The notes beneath the pieces were generated by a model. That model saw nothing but the letters and a program-made list of their open reading frames with translations, did no database searches and was not told the DNA's origin. DNA of 64,000 bases from Erigeron canadensis (Eukaryota; Streptophyta; Magnoliopsida; Asterales; Asteraceae). The stretch is taken from NCBI RefSeq assembly GCF_010389155.1, contig NC_057765.1, positions 27,716,980 through 27,780,979 of the forward strand, in the 5' to 3' direction. The translations under genes and the position numbers were made by a program. Positions 46,081-58,835 of the stretch are shown one piece after another (position 1 is the stretch's first letter; each line of letters starts with the position of its first letter).

Positions 46081-47568
46081 TGATGTGCGAAATCTATCTT
46101 TAAATTTATAACACGATTTACCGAAAAGTACTGATAACTACATACTCACAGGCAATGTACCTGATCGTATGCAGTATAGTGAAAAATGGTAAGCTGAGAT
46201 CGTTCGCAAGGACTTAAACAAGCATTTGTAAAAAACGTTTAATGATTCAAGTAAAATGGGGGGTTTTGTGGCCGAGTTGCCACGATGCAAATAGTTAGTT
46301 GAAGATTAGTAATCCCAAAGGATTAATCGAAAAAGAGATTGTAGTTTTAAAACAAGAAATTAAAGGTCACCCATCTTGATTTCGCTCAACAGAATGTTAG
46401 GATTACACTTTTGATGAAGTTCAAATTCAATTTAGTGATTTAATGACCGAGACTCAAATCTATTGCCAACCCCGTACCCGTCAAGTTAACAACTTATTTT
46501 ATTCTCTTGTAATAACTAGTTTCATTATTAAGACCGGTACCTCGAGACGCCTTTTTATAACTTCCCTAGTTAAACAATGGTTTTGGTCATTTTAGATAGC
46601 AATTTTGCCTATCGATTGTACCCAACCGTCAACCCGTTAATTCTTATCAAATATTGATTACCCTCTACCGTATCCGTCATAGAACCAATTGCTTCTAACT
46701 AAGCAATCAAAATAACTTATACCCAAATCCTAGTCGTCACTAAGCAATGAGCACAAATCATCCGCAATCAATAATTGAATAACAAAGAATTAATAGATTA
46801 AGCTCACGACAAAACGTTAAATCAAATCATTTGAATTAATAAATATTGTGCAATCCCTACAATATGTCTCACTCCATCAAGATGGATGAAAAGGCGATTA
46901 GCCACTCATATTAGATATGAAATAACAAATCAAAACGAAAGAATTCATTGTTACCGAATACAAAGGATTGAAAAACGAATAACGAAATGATTCCGAACGA
47001 GTCTTTGATCCTTCACAATGATGAAAAATAAGATAAACCCTAGGAAAAACTCTTAAAATCGTCTAAAAAGATGAAAGATAGGTTTTTGGAATGTTAATTG
47101 CAGCTATTTATATGCTGACTAAATTCAGCAGATTCGGCATGACACTGTGTCGCAGTCCCAAACTGCGTCGCAGTGTCTTCTTTGACTTTCCTTGACTTTG
47201 ACTGGCCTTCTGTCGTGTATACACAAACTGCGTCGCAGTTTGCCTATGCTGTGAAGCAGTTTTAACCTCGACTTGGAATACTGCGGCGCATGACCATACT
47301 GCGTCGCAGTGTCCTGTTGACTTGCCTTGACCATTTTGACCAGCTTTGACTTTCTTCGATTCTTTACCTACGAGCCACGTGAAACATCCGTAAACACACA
47401 TTTTGCTCTAGAAACTTAGTTTTCTGCAAAATATCGCTTAGGTACCTGTTTTCCACCTGAAACACTAACAAATACCATAAACGCACCAAATGTATACCAA
47501 AATGACTCATAATCCTCGCTAATCGACACTTTAAGCTATGGGAAATGGGCATAAAATACGACATATCA
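46081..47568 (-). mobile_element. Solo LTR of the Athila-like family, minus strand
   Basis: On the minus strand it begins TGATATGTCG and ends ATTTCGCACATCA, as the LTRs at 37257 and 42284. It shares GGCCATTT-like opening text, TTTGTTAGTGTTT, the dyad array and the closing TTATAAATTTAAAG. It is flanked by a perfect 5-bp duplication AAGGT (46076-46080 and 47569-47573), so it formed by LTR-LTR recombination. It is quite diverged from the 37-44 kb element. It sits between the ING-like exons and a leader-like stretch near 47890-48020. Confidence 0.85.
47144..47310 (-). promoter_or_regulatory. Dyad array in the solo LTR
   Basis: About six copies of ACTGCGTCGCAGT or variants (starts 47144, 47162, 47227, 47248, 47280, 47298), with T (A on the other strand) at the centre instead of C. 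A TATA-type box (TATAAATAG on the minus strand) lies at 47104-47112, about 32 bases away. The same layout as in the full element. Confidence 0.7.
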
Positions 47569-47573
47569 AAGGT

Positions 47574-48900
47574 GTCAACTTTTTATGTGCCCTGAACTAT
47601 GACTGGGGTTTTGTTAACTATTGGAGAAGCTTCTACAATAGGCTTTCGTGTTTTACGGATGAAACTGTATCTCCTAACTTTTCTTTCGAAGTAACGTGAA
47701 ACCCAAATCCGCAACTTAATTATGAATAAACATAATTTAACGAATACGTTACAAAAATATAGTGATATATTTTGTTTGCCATGTTTAAAATGCAATGTGT
47801 ATTTAGATTATAAGTTCTATTAGTGATCTAATCATCTAATTAGGAGTGCTAATTTCAATTAAAACAATCATCAAAATTAATAATAGTAAAAGAAAGGCAA
47901 AACCTGATTCGATTTTATGCCTTTGATAATTCCACAACTGAATTTAAAATTTGGAGAAGACGAATGGTTGTGTTGAGAATAGAAGAAACATAGAGAGAAA
48001 TAGAGATGGAGAGGGAGAAGGGGCAACAGAATACAGATGGTTTACATTAAGGGAGTAGCAAAAAAGGGAAGCGGCCCACATACATGAAACCGTCAATTTA
48101 CCTTAACTGTTTGCCTAAATTTGATATAAGATGGACACGTAGGACGATTAGTATAAACAATCATTTCCTAAAGCATGCCACATAGGACATAATTAGAAAA
48201 ACCCAAGTAAAGATTTATATAGTGTATAGATAGATACTGTTTTGCTGCTGTCAAGCGTTCTAAAATATTATAAAAGGATTTAGGTACACATATTTATATT
48301 AAGTTCTACATTTATATACAATTGAGTTAAGAATTCGTTTTGTCTCTTTAATTTAACGTTTTAACCTAACACCATGTGTTGTTTCATATTTAACACTAAA
48401 AACATAAGGGTTTTCCAAAACGAACCCTAAGAACTTTCGTTAGGGTGCATTATATAGTTGTACACTTACCATAAAATTCAAGGGTGAGCTTTTGATATGG
48501 AAACGTATAACTTTTCTATGTATGTTAAATGAAACCCTAAGGGCTTTATTTAATATTTTCTAAAATATAATAATGATACTAAAAATATAAGTGACTAAGA
48601 CTGTGTTTGATAACACACATAATGATTTAGAATGATTCTAAAGACTGAATGGTTCAGAGATTCTAAATAAATTTAGTTCTGAATAAAAAAAAGTATGTTT
48701 GATATCCGTTCTGAATTTGAATGACAAAAAAAAAACCATTTTAACCTTTTCAAAGACTCTCCAACATGATCCCATACTGAATATAATTCTAAATTAGCAA
48801 GAGAAAATACTATTGAAATTTACAATTCATAAACATATACAATTCAATGATTCATAAGTGTTTTATTACTTTACCTACCATTTCAATCAGAATAACCAAA
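47574..48900. other. Intergenic; possible minus-strand 5' leader
   Basis: At about 47897-48030 the minus strand shows a CT-rich run (CTCTCTCCC-type) followed by AATCGAATCAG and GT, as in a non-coding first exon with a splice donor. It could belong to the ING-like gene. No other feature. Confidence 0.3.
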
Positions 48901-49395
48901 CTAGAAATAAACACTCGCGCATTGCCACGGAGCTTTTATAGTAACGTCGTGGACAATGATTCATTAAGCTTAAACACGTTGCCGCAGATTATATTACACT
49001 CCTTGCGGCGAGACTCAAGTAGATTATCTTTTCAGATGACAATGTTTTGGTACAAATTTGATAAAGTCACCAACAAACATTTATTTGACATTGTAACAAT
49101 AAAGCATTTTATTGATAGGCTAAAATGTAAAAGATAAAAACTTTAGGGGGTTAAAAGGTAAAGATGTAAAAGTTGATGGGCTAAACTGTAAAAGGAAAAA
49201 ACTTTGGGGGTTAAAAAGTAAAGAGAAAACTTTAGGGAGTTAAAATGTAAAGTAGTAAAAGGTGATGGGTTTAAATGTAAAAGGTAAAATATTTAGGGGG
49301 TTAAAAGGTAAAGAGTTCAAAATTGCATGTATGTGTAGTTGTACCATGTGCATAGAAACTTGTAAAAAACCAATTGGTTTTTAGTATATATATAA
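48901..49395 (-). mobile_element. Non-autonomous Helitron, minus strand
   Basis: On the minus strand the 3' end has a GC-rich segment (CCGTGGCAATGCGCGAGTG) then TTTATTTCTAG before T at 48901. The 5' end is TTATATATATACTAAAAACC near 49395. The interior holds diverged repeats of GGGGGTTAAAAGGTAAAG spanning about 49137-49315. The TC start appears mutated. Confidence 0.5.
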
Positions 49396-50157
49396 ATACC
49401 TCCATCAGAAGCAATGGCCCAAATCAGAAGCCCAAGATTTTTTTTTTCCTCAAAAGCCCAAGTAACTTGCTGCAGACCAATAATCAACAGAGACTAGATT
49501 ATTAATAGAGATTGCTATTTATAAGACTTGACACTATAAAGTTTTGAAGCTAAATCTGAATATGAGTAGGGTTGGAGACATGAATTTCTTAAAGTAACCA
49601 GGTTTCTATAGGTATATGAATAATCAATGCTGATTAGTCTAAATTCATTGTTAGAAGAAAAGTTATATTAAGTTATTAAGTGTCTGATGATTTTTTATTA
49701 GGTTCTGATAATTTCATGAGTTAATTCAATCTACATGTCCCTTTTCTTCATTCGGCACATTTTTTTTTCTATCATTTCTTTTTAGAAGCTAAAGACTCCT
49801 TAGTGATAAATCTACAACAACATCAATCCATTCACAACAAATACGTATCTTTTATTGTGCATTGTCAAACTGGATAATGCCGGGTTTATTATGGATGTAT
49901 AAGGTGGTTGTGAATTTCGTCCCCGTATACCAACCTTCACAAGATAACGTCATCTTGATTTTGATTCAGAATTTTGATTTCAAGATCTTGATTTTTACTC
50001 ACTCATATAGTCATATGGGTCTCGTGTTTATACATATATTATAGCAATATAAAGAATATGATACATGTTTACTATACTGAAACAAACCGAGAAATAATAC
50101 AATATTAGAAACACAAGAACCAATATTTGACATCTGCAAGTTCTTCAGTTAGGCAAT
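49396..50157. other. Intergenic, 3' flank of USP gene
   Basis: AT-rich; no other gene seen. Confidence 0.5.
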
Positions 50158-52270
50158 TTAACTCTTCTCCAAGGAAATGACTGATTCCTCCCCTGCTTCT
50201 ACAATCATACACAAATAATATTGTATCATTTTATACTCTTTGAAAGAAGCATGAATTTAGAAAAGGAAAAGAAAAATGTTCCAACACACTATCAGGCACA
50301 AAAATTTATTTTAACTTTTTTATAGCTAGGGTTGATGCCCAAATACCCGGGGCTAATCAATGGCTAGAGGCACCCCGCACCCCATAGCCCGGAATTAACA
50401 AATAGCATTGGATAGCCAAAGCCTATCATCAAACCATCTTCAATTGGATTTTAACTCACAACTTATGGTCTCAAATCCATCTCCCCACTCCAACAGAGCT
50501 AAAGCTCATTGGCAGGCATGAGGAATTATTTCTTATTTGGTTACCATATTCTATGACAATAAATTAATAGTCAACTAGCTAGATTAATGAAAAAGGATAC
50601 CTGTGGCAGGCACGATTATAACCGGTGCTGCTTTGCAGTTGTGGAAACAATATTCGCTTACACTTCCCTTCAATACACTGAAAGCAAGAATCGGCACGGG
50701 GTTAAGTTGCGACAAGATTCGAGAGTATGTGTTAGAACTATTTAATCACACACACAAGTCATAGAGTTCCACTAAATGGAAGAGAAACATTGTGTATATT
50801 TATTGAAAATTTGAAAGTGCAAAAATAAAAAATATGGTGTTTAAGTTTTGAGCATTATATATGTAGTAGATTTGCTAGCTAGGGGTGAATTTGGTACATG
50901 TATATGCATATAGAAGATGCTTGAACCTGTTGTTGATGGTGCTTAAATATACTTTATATATATGGCACAAGTTCATTTGTATAGTTCTACAGCTACTAAA
51001 GTTTTGTGATCGATTGGTTTGAACCAACACTAGCACATCGAGTATCACTTTCGCACTTTCTTGTTATGGTTGAAGCCTACCCCAAGTATCTGCAAGTGTG
51101 CAACCTAAGCCTCAAGCAAAGTACGAAGATCCTTTCAAATGAAAGCCAAGTTATATATGTAGGAGTACCTTTTTAATATGCCGCGGCCTCTGGTACCCAT
51201 AACAACAGCCGCGGGCTTCACCCTCTCTGCTTCTTTGCAAATTGCCTTTCCTGCATCTCCTTCCACTATCCGAGCAGCTGTTTTAACCTGTTTCCATTCG
51301 AGATTTCAACTAATTTACTGTTACTTATAACAAATTTTATTAGTACTTTTATACTTGGGGGACAAAACTTGGTTACAAGAGTATCAAAAAATTTAATCTT
51401 AATTTTTCAATAATTACTCGGGTCGAGTTTAGTTTGGGTCGAACTCAAATACAGTAACTAATAAAAAAAATCTGTTCCATACATCAAAAACCTGGTAGAA
51501 CTGTAGAAGTAATTGGTGTGGAACTGTGACTTACCATGGCAACTTGTAGAGCCTCAACAGCAAGTTTTTCCATTAAAGCCTGTGTCTCTTCATACACAAC
51601 CTCATTCTTCACACCTAATTAATCATAATTAGCTTCATTAAAAAGAACAATATCATATATGATGTATGTATCTATATATTAAAATATTGGTTTGTTCAAT
51701 AAAATAGTAAATTTCTAACAAACATAAATTAGAAAAGGTTTAATCTCTCATAGCAGAAAGTACATTAAGGGGTGTTTGGGATTTTGTTTGTAAGATAAAT
51801 TTTGCATATAGCTACAATTTTAAAAAAACATGTATCAAATTATCAATCTTCTATGTTTCTAAAACTGCATCTTAAGTAATATATTTATGATAACACATGT
51901 AATCAATTTTTGTGGTAAATATCTTTTTCATTATTTGCGTTATACATACACAGTAATTAAATAATCATCTTAAAACGGTAAACTAAGAAAGATCTAATAA
52001 AAAATACTTACTAGAAACCGCATGAACAAGGTGGATGGTATCGGCTAGGCGGCAAAGATGAACAAGTGCCCAGTCGAAGGCATGTTTAGATTTCGAGCCA
52101 TGATCAATGGCGATAACAATATCACGACCTCTTCGCCTCTCACCAGACTCCCGCTCAAGTTCGGGCTCGGGAACCACAGGTATCAAAGATGGTAAGATCA
52201 CTTCCCTCCACTTGTGCTGCTCTTCTTCTTCCAATGCTTTCACAGTTTCCATTGATGAGCTTTCTGTCAT
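50158..52270 (-). CDS. Universal stress protein (UspA) family protein, five exons
   Basis: Minus-strand exons 52012-52270, 51535-51614, 51169-51287, 50601-50677 and 50158-50198 join to 191 residues in frame, all with GT-AG introns. An acidic N-terminal extension is followed by the Usp fold: beta strand DIVIAIDHGSKSKHAFDWAL, LADTIHLVHAV, helix YEETQALMEKLAVEALQVAM, then AAVVMGTRGRGILK-SVLKGSVSEY. The last is the G-2x-G-9x-G-S type ATP-binding motif, here GTRGRG ... GSVS. The end is KAAPVIIVPA plus a short tail. Plant USPs are small soluble proteins linked to stress and hypoxia responses; the precise role is unknown. The gene looks intact. A TATATTT box lies about 45-50 bases upstream of the ATG. 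Confidence 0.92.
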
Positions 52271-53386
52271 GTTAGTTATTTGTTGTTTTTAAATTGTGAT
52301 CGAGTTCGTTGTGGCAAATATAAAAGTCAGTCATTACCCGTGACACCAACGTACGTGTTAAAGTTGGATAGAAAGTGCCACGTACTAGACTTCTAGTAAG
52401 AATTACCTGAAAAGAAAATAATGATAACTACTCAAATTATGGATTTTGCTATATATCTAAAAAAATCCATCCGAACCTTCTTTTATGCCTCAAAACTTTT
52501 ATAATCATTTAATAACTCATGGACCCTCGATACTTGATCCAACTTGACATCAACACATCAATGTGATATTTTTGAGGTGAAATCCGGATTTGCTTTTTAT
52601 GTTGTCAGGTACACCTGTCAACCCAAATAACCTTTTTAAGCTAACTTATTATAATTATATATTAGTATCGACCAATTTAACCCGCTTTGTCCAAATTTAA
52701 CTCACTTGATTTATCAATTCATTAATCTGTCAACCCATATATATTAATCGTATAACCGGCTTGAAAGTTTTAGCCTGAAACTTTTTAAAGGCCAGTTAAG
52801 TTAAAATAAAACATTTAATCCATCAATCTAGACTGGTCGACGTGTGACAACCAGATTGATCGATGACAACCTTAGCTTAGTAAGAACAAAATTAGCAACT
52901 TAAGTATTTGGTTGGGCTTTTTTGGTTTGTACTTTTGGGTTTATATAAGTAAATTTTGAGAAGTCACGTTGACAAAGCTTTTATAACAAAAGCTATAAAA
53001 TCCAAGAAAAAAGCTTTTAGTTTTTATGTAAGTTAATCCAAATATACTAGACCTTCGTGGACAATGACCGTATACGTGCTTTGTTGTGCTATTAATCCAA
53101 TTAAGATTCACTACTCGATCCATAATGTCCGACTCCCGTCTTTTTCTTGAAAAGGTCTTCGTATCCAAATCAACCACCAAATTTCACGTTTATTAATTTT
53201 ATCTTCTAAAACTTATTTTGATTACGTTAATTAATTAAAATTTAAAAAAATAATCAAAAATAGTATAACTGACTCTATGTACATATCCTATCCTATCCTA
53301 TTACTACCAGGAGACTAACATATTCTTATTTATCGCCTATATATACACACACCAACATCACATGTAATTAATATATTCGATATGCA
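52271..53386. other. USP promoter side and spacer
   Basis: Upstream region of the USP gene. Around 52610-52850 there are CAACCC/GACC-type degenerate repeats. No other gene seen. Confidence 0.45.
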
Positions 53387-53895
53387 CACTATAACAAAAA
53401 TGTTATTTATTCACACTTACTTATAAGAAGTGTGAACAAATATTTTAATTTGTTCACACTTGAAAATGTTTAAAAAATATTCACGTATAAAAGTGTGAAG
53501 AAAATTTGAAAAATCATAACTTTTTCACACTTATATATGTGGAGAAAAAAAGTTAACACTTCTAAGTGTGTAAAACTATATCAATTGTTCACACTTAGAG
53601 GTGTAAGGATTAATTTGTAACACCAAATTTCTTCACACAAGAAAGGTGTGAAGAAATAAGGTGTTACAATTTTCTTTCACACTTTTATGTGTGAATATGT
53701 TTGATATTTTTTCACACTTTTAAGTGTGAATTTTTTATTTCCTCACATTTAAGTGTGAAAAAAATTTAATTTTTTAAAAATTTTCACACTTTTACATGGG
53801 TATACTTTTTAAATATTTTTAAGTGTGAATATATTATGAAATTTCTTCACACTTCTTTAAAGTAAGTATGAATAAATGAATCTTTTGTTGTAGTG
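53387..53895. mobile_element. CACTA-like non-autonomous element with motif array
   Basis: The left end CACTATAACAAAAATG and right end TCTTTTGTTGTAGTG are inverted copies of each other, the CACTA signature. The 3 bases outside (GCA, ACG) do not match. About fourteen copies of TTCACACTT or AAGTGTGAA fill the interior in alternating orientation, many as hairpins. In CACTA elements, short subterminal repeats bind the transposase; here they cover the whole element. No open frame. Confidence 0.75.
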
Positions 53896-53932
53896 ACGAT
53901 ATTATTAACATTAACGTCAGAAAATAACTTAA

Positions 53933-54994
53933 TCTTTTATTATACAAAAGCACAATTGCTCTAATGACTTATCGACCAATCACAGCTCTCAATTTCTTTA
54001 TGTTGACTTGTGTTTCAATTTTGACTTTAATTTACACTTTTTTGTTTTCCATCACAAATTTACAATTTTTACCTAATAATTTTAATAAAATAAATCAAAA
54101 ATAGTAGTTAATATATATCTAATAAAATAATAACTAATATATATATCAAATAGACTAATCTACAACTAAACTAAAACATGATTGTTAAAGTCTTATAATG
54201 ACACATGGCATGATCTTGATCCGACAAGTGTCTTTAATTTTTTGAAAACATAATATAGCTTTAAATAAATTAAATTAAATTACTTCTAAATTTGTACTCT
54301 ATCCGTTCTTTTAATGATTGTATTATTTATTATTTATTTAGTTTCCCAATCCATTATATATTCTAAAACTTAAATATATATATACTCATTCAGTTCATCA
54401 ATAACAGAAAGCGAAAAACTCTATTCTTGAGTTTTACAAAAAAACTATAAAAAAAAAAATCCTATTAATGTTGTTGGTTTGGTGATGTTGTTGGACAACG
54501 ACAACAATAGCTCAGGTAGAACTTTGCTTCTTCTTTTATATACTTAAGATTTTGCAATTTATGGTGTTTTATTGGATAAAATATTTGTTTTAGCCTACAC
54601 ATGTTTATCAATTCTCATAAGTATATTTTCTAACACAATGTATCAGTTGTTATTATCACAACTAGCAGTGTAATTCGATTCTAATGAAAAACTTCAATCG
54701 TGTGATATTCAATCTTACACATACACATTATACACATGACGTATTTTAGTATGAGATTGATCACTTTTATGATTATTATAAATTTTCTTTCTATCGTGTC
54801 GATATAACTAATAATAAATAAAACCATTACTCGCGATCATTATATTTATGATTACTGTTGTTATAATTTAACTTCGATCATCAGTTTATTTTAACCATAA
54901 TTTATTTCATACTCGCAAATAATGTATGTTATATATTCGAATCTCTTTATGATACAATATATAGATACCGTACATCATACGGGTATCAGGACTT
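53933..54994 (+). mobile_element. Possible Helitron
   Basis: It starts TCTTTTATTATACAAAAGC after an A. Near 54963-54990 a stem GATACCGTA-CATCA-TACGGGTATC is followed by AGGACTTG, a changed CTAG. Text near the start (TTTTGACTTTAATTTACAC; CCATCACAAATTTACA) recurs in the next element at about 55440-55500, so the two are relatives. Confidence 0.45.
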
Positions 54995-55365
54995 GTTTAA
55001 TCACAAATTTAAACTTTTTAACAAATAATAATTCTAATATAATAAATAAAAAATCTTTATTTTTATAAATATTAAAAGATAACTGATCTAACCATTTACT
55101 AACCAATCATAACTCTTTATTCAATTAAATTAAACATTGATGATGTAATTTTTATATATTATAATATTTTAAATTTAAACTCTTATTCTAAATAATTGAA
55201 TATCTTTAAGAAAAGAAAAGAAAAAAAACCAGAGCTCATATAAACTCTTCGTCTTTTCGTAAAACTCTTGGCCGAATGTATAATAAGAAAGAAAGAAACC
55301 AAAATTGATAGGTTTTTGGATCTCTTTGTCGACAAAACAAAGAAACCAAAATAATAATTTTACTA

Positions 55366-55700
55366 TCTACCAATATACAAAGAGACCGTTACCCAAATAA
55401 TTTATCAACCTGTCACGTCTCAATATTTATGAACTGATTTTTGCTTTCAGTTTTGGCTTTAATACACCTTTTAGTTTTTCATCACTAATTTACAAATTTT
55501 AATCAATAATTTGAACATAATAAGTTAATATATATCCAATAAAATAAAATAATAGATAATATATATTGTAATAATACATTCTATCTCATAAATTTTAATC
55601 TTATTTTAACAGTAAGGCTATTGCCATGAACTAATATAAGTTTTATATACCTATAGATTTTTTATATGCTCCCGTATATTTATACGGGTTTAAAATCTAG
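55366..55700 (+). mobile_element. Short Helitron
   Basis: It starts TCTACCAATATACAAAG after an A. A perfect 8-bp stem (CCCGTATA-TT-TATACGGG, 55671-55688) is followed by TTTAAAATCTAG and a T. At 335 bases it is non-autonomous. Confidence 0.65.
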
Positions 55701-56060
55701 TTCATTCTAAACCTCTTCAATCCGATCGATCGCTAGCAATAATAAAGCTGTTGCATGAGTTTTAAAGTTACAACACGATGATGAATGCCATGCAAATTCG
55801 TAACGTTGTCGGCATTATCGGTATTTATCTTTCAACTTAATTCTCTTCTAATATTAATTAATTAAACCTGCTTTCTTATATATTTCATTATTGATAAAAC
55901 ACATGCTTATTAAGTAGAACCTTGTATTCGTGACTATACTAGCTAACTTATTTTTATACAATTTCTTCTTCTTGATTAATTTGCAGGGAATGTGATATCT
56001 TTTGAGTTGTTCCTCGCTCCCGCCTCCAGTGTAAGTTTTTAACTTCTAGCTATTTTTTTA

Positions 56061-57148
56061 GGGTTAAGTGCATGAAAATGTAACTAACTAAGGATAAAAA
56101 GTTATTGTGTACATGAACTTACAGAACCTCTATTGTATGCATGAACTCTTTCAAAAACGTTATGGTATACACTATTGACCGGCTGAAAGGGTAACCGGTC
56201 ACAATTTGACTTTTTATGTGGCTTGATGTAATTATTTCTTTTTTTATTTTCCTTTTCCCTTTACCTTCATCATCATCTAACGCACACACACCACACATTT
56301 CTGAAAATCAAAATCAAACTACAAATAAATATGAAAATCAAAAATGTTAAAGCTCTATTAAAAAACATATAAATCTGAAAATCAAAATCAAACTACAAAT
56401 TTCTTTGGTCACCATGTACACGAGATCACCTTTTTGTGCCGCCACCAACCTACGCCGGAGCACCACCACACACCACTTAGCTCAGATTGTATTCATGATA
56501 GAAACTGTTGTTTTTGTTGTTCATAAACCAATGGCTGAATACCCCGAGAATTAATATATATATATACACACACATATAGAGAGATGGTGGTGGCACTGTG
56601 GTGGTTCGGTGATGATGTAACAACGACGGAGGCGGGATTTAGCAGCGGCGGCGGCTTCATCATCTGTTGCTAGATTCAAACAGACAAACGACGGAGACGG
56701 GCTGTAGCGGTGTGGCAATGGTATTATCAAGAAACATTGATTAATCGAATACATTGATTGAATTTATGTGTTTGTTTCTAGTTAGTGGAAATTGGGATTT
56801 ATGAGATATTGATGTGGGATTTGTATATATATTTTTGATTTAGAATTTGTATATATTTGAGAAAGTGATTTGGAATTTATGCCTATGATTTTTTTAGTCT
56901 TATGATTTTTGGAATTTATGGAGTTTAGAATGTTCTGCTGCTGTTTTCTTGAGCACATCAATGGTGTCTGGGTTTGTTGAAGATGAAATATGGGTTTGTT
57001 GATTAAACCGGGCCCACATCACCCTTTAGCCGGTTTCGTTATACAATAGAAAATTTGCAAGGTTTATGTATACAATAAACCTTTTGTAAGTTCATGTACA
57101 CAATAACTTTTCAGCCTTATTTGTTTGCATTTTCGTGCACTTAACCCT
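56061..57148. mobile_element. MULE-like element in a SWEET intron
   Basis: Inverted ends of about 110 bases start GGGTTAAGTGCA-GAAAATG on both sides and contain AAAGTTATTGTGTACATGAA. The flanks are ATTTTTTTA (56052-56060) and ATTTTCTTA (57149-57157), a 9-bp duplication with one change. The interior has no transposase. Confidence 0.8.
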
Positions 57149-57210
57149 ATTTTCTTATTGCATTTTACATATATATATTTTACATATATATATATATACA
57201 TATATATATA

Positions 57211-57590
57211 GGGGAACAATCAAATAAGAACAGTTTTAAAATAAGAACGGTGAGAGCAACTTAAAATCATCGTTTTGATGCATTAAAATTCCATAAAACT
57301 GACATAGTGCATAACTAATTATTATTATTTAAGTCTTTAACAACACATTGATTCATCAAAATCGAAAAAGTCACATTTTTTGGTGGATGCATCATTTTGA
57401 TGAATATGCATCCAAGATGGATGTACAAAACAAAAAACATGATTATTTCGATTTTGACGAATGAATGTGTTGTTAAACATTTAAATAATGATAATTAATT
57501 ATGCAATATGTTAGTTTTATGGACTTTTAATGCATCAAAATAATGTTTTTAAGGTGTTCTCACCGTTCTTATTTTAAAATTGTTCTCACC
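57211..57590. repeat. Long palindromic MITE between TA repeats
   Basis: Arms of about 90 or more bases are inverted copies, sharing TTTTAAAATAAGAACGGTGAGA and TTTTGATGCATTAAAA. TATATATA repeats lie on both sides, so it probably inserted into a TA microsatellite. It could fold as one hairpin. Confidence 0.75.
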
Positions 57591-57622
<32 letters not shown>

Positions 57623-57883
57623 TGTGTGATTAATTAATTTGTTAAGTATTAATATATGATTTTAATGTGTGATTAATTAAATATTGTGTGTATATATTTG
57701 TAGGCCTACATTTTGGAGAATCTTAAAAAACAAGTCAGTGGAGGAGTTTTCACCAATTCCATATTTAGCATGTGTCATAAATTGTATGCTATGGGTTTTC
57801 TATGGCTTACCATTTAACCATCCAAAGAGTCTCCTTAATGCTATTGGTTTGGCTTTAGAGCTCTTCTATCTCCTTATTTTCTT

Positions 57884-58835
57884 TAGGGGTGGATCTACCA
57901 TTGAAGGTAGGTCCTAAACCTACCTAAGTTTTGGAAAAATTGTAAAGGTTATGTGATATTTTTTTCAAGGACCTACGTAAAATTTTGATCAGAACCTACC
58001 TTAAAATCAGGGATAACATTCAGGCTTTTTGATGAGAAAAGAAAGAAGAAATTTCCGGTAACTTAATCGGACTGGAAGAAAAAATGCCCAGGAAGAAGAT
58101 GAAGTACATCATCAATGCTTTTGGAGACATGTAAAACTACACAGTACAAACCACTATTTCTTATTCTACGTATTGACATTAAATTAATATAATTTTTGGA
58201 AAGAATGTTTGTCCAGCTTTATATCAACTAGTGTTGTATATGTTTATAAGCAAAGAGTACAACCTTAATTGAATGAGATGGATTAGATTTTTATACAATG
58301 GATAATCAATATTACATTATATATTTATATGCTTCTAGTTCTATACCATTTAAATCTTTTAAAACATGAATTTGTAATTTTGTATATAGTTAAGTTTCTT
58401 TCAAAACACTTATATATGAGAGTGAGGTTTTTAGAGATTAATTTATATTATTTCATAACGCCACTAAAATTTACAAAATAAATTCTATCAAAAAATGAAA
58501 CCATATGCGGAGGGGTCCTTTTTTCACAAAGGAAAGGATGATCCGCATTGACGATGAAAAAAGAGGTAACAGTGTAACACAAAATAAAACAGCGGGTTTG
58601 TATTGAGCCTCAATTTATTTCAAATCATATATAGATTTTCGTCATTTTGAGGGCCTAATTTATATTATCTCACAAGCCTATAAGATCTACTAAAGTATAC
58701 AAATTTGTTATTTATAACTAATATAGTTGGTGTTAGTAATGATCCGATCCGATCAATTAATATATTTATTTTTTATTTATTTAAATAAGCTCAAAATCAG
58801 GACCTACCTTATTTCAAATCCTGGATACGCCACTG
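57884..58835. mobile_element. hAT-like transposon inside a SWEET exon
   Basis: It is flanked by a perfect 8-bp duplication ATTTTCTT (57876-57883 and 58836-58843). Ends are TAGGGGTGGATCTACCA and, reverse-complemented, CAGTGGCGTATCCAGGA; GGTAGGTCCT is also shared in inverted orientation. Removing it with one duplication copy restores a continuous exon edge (YLLIFFIHGSTQR) before a GT donor. No transposase. Confidence 0.85.

Noticed and set aside
48847..49137. 96-residue plus-strand frame
   Set aside because: Lies partly within a minus-strand Helitron; no domain seen.
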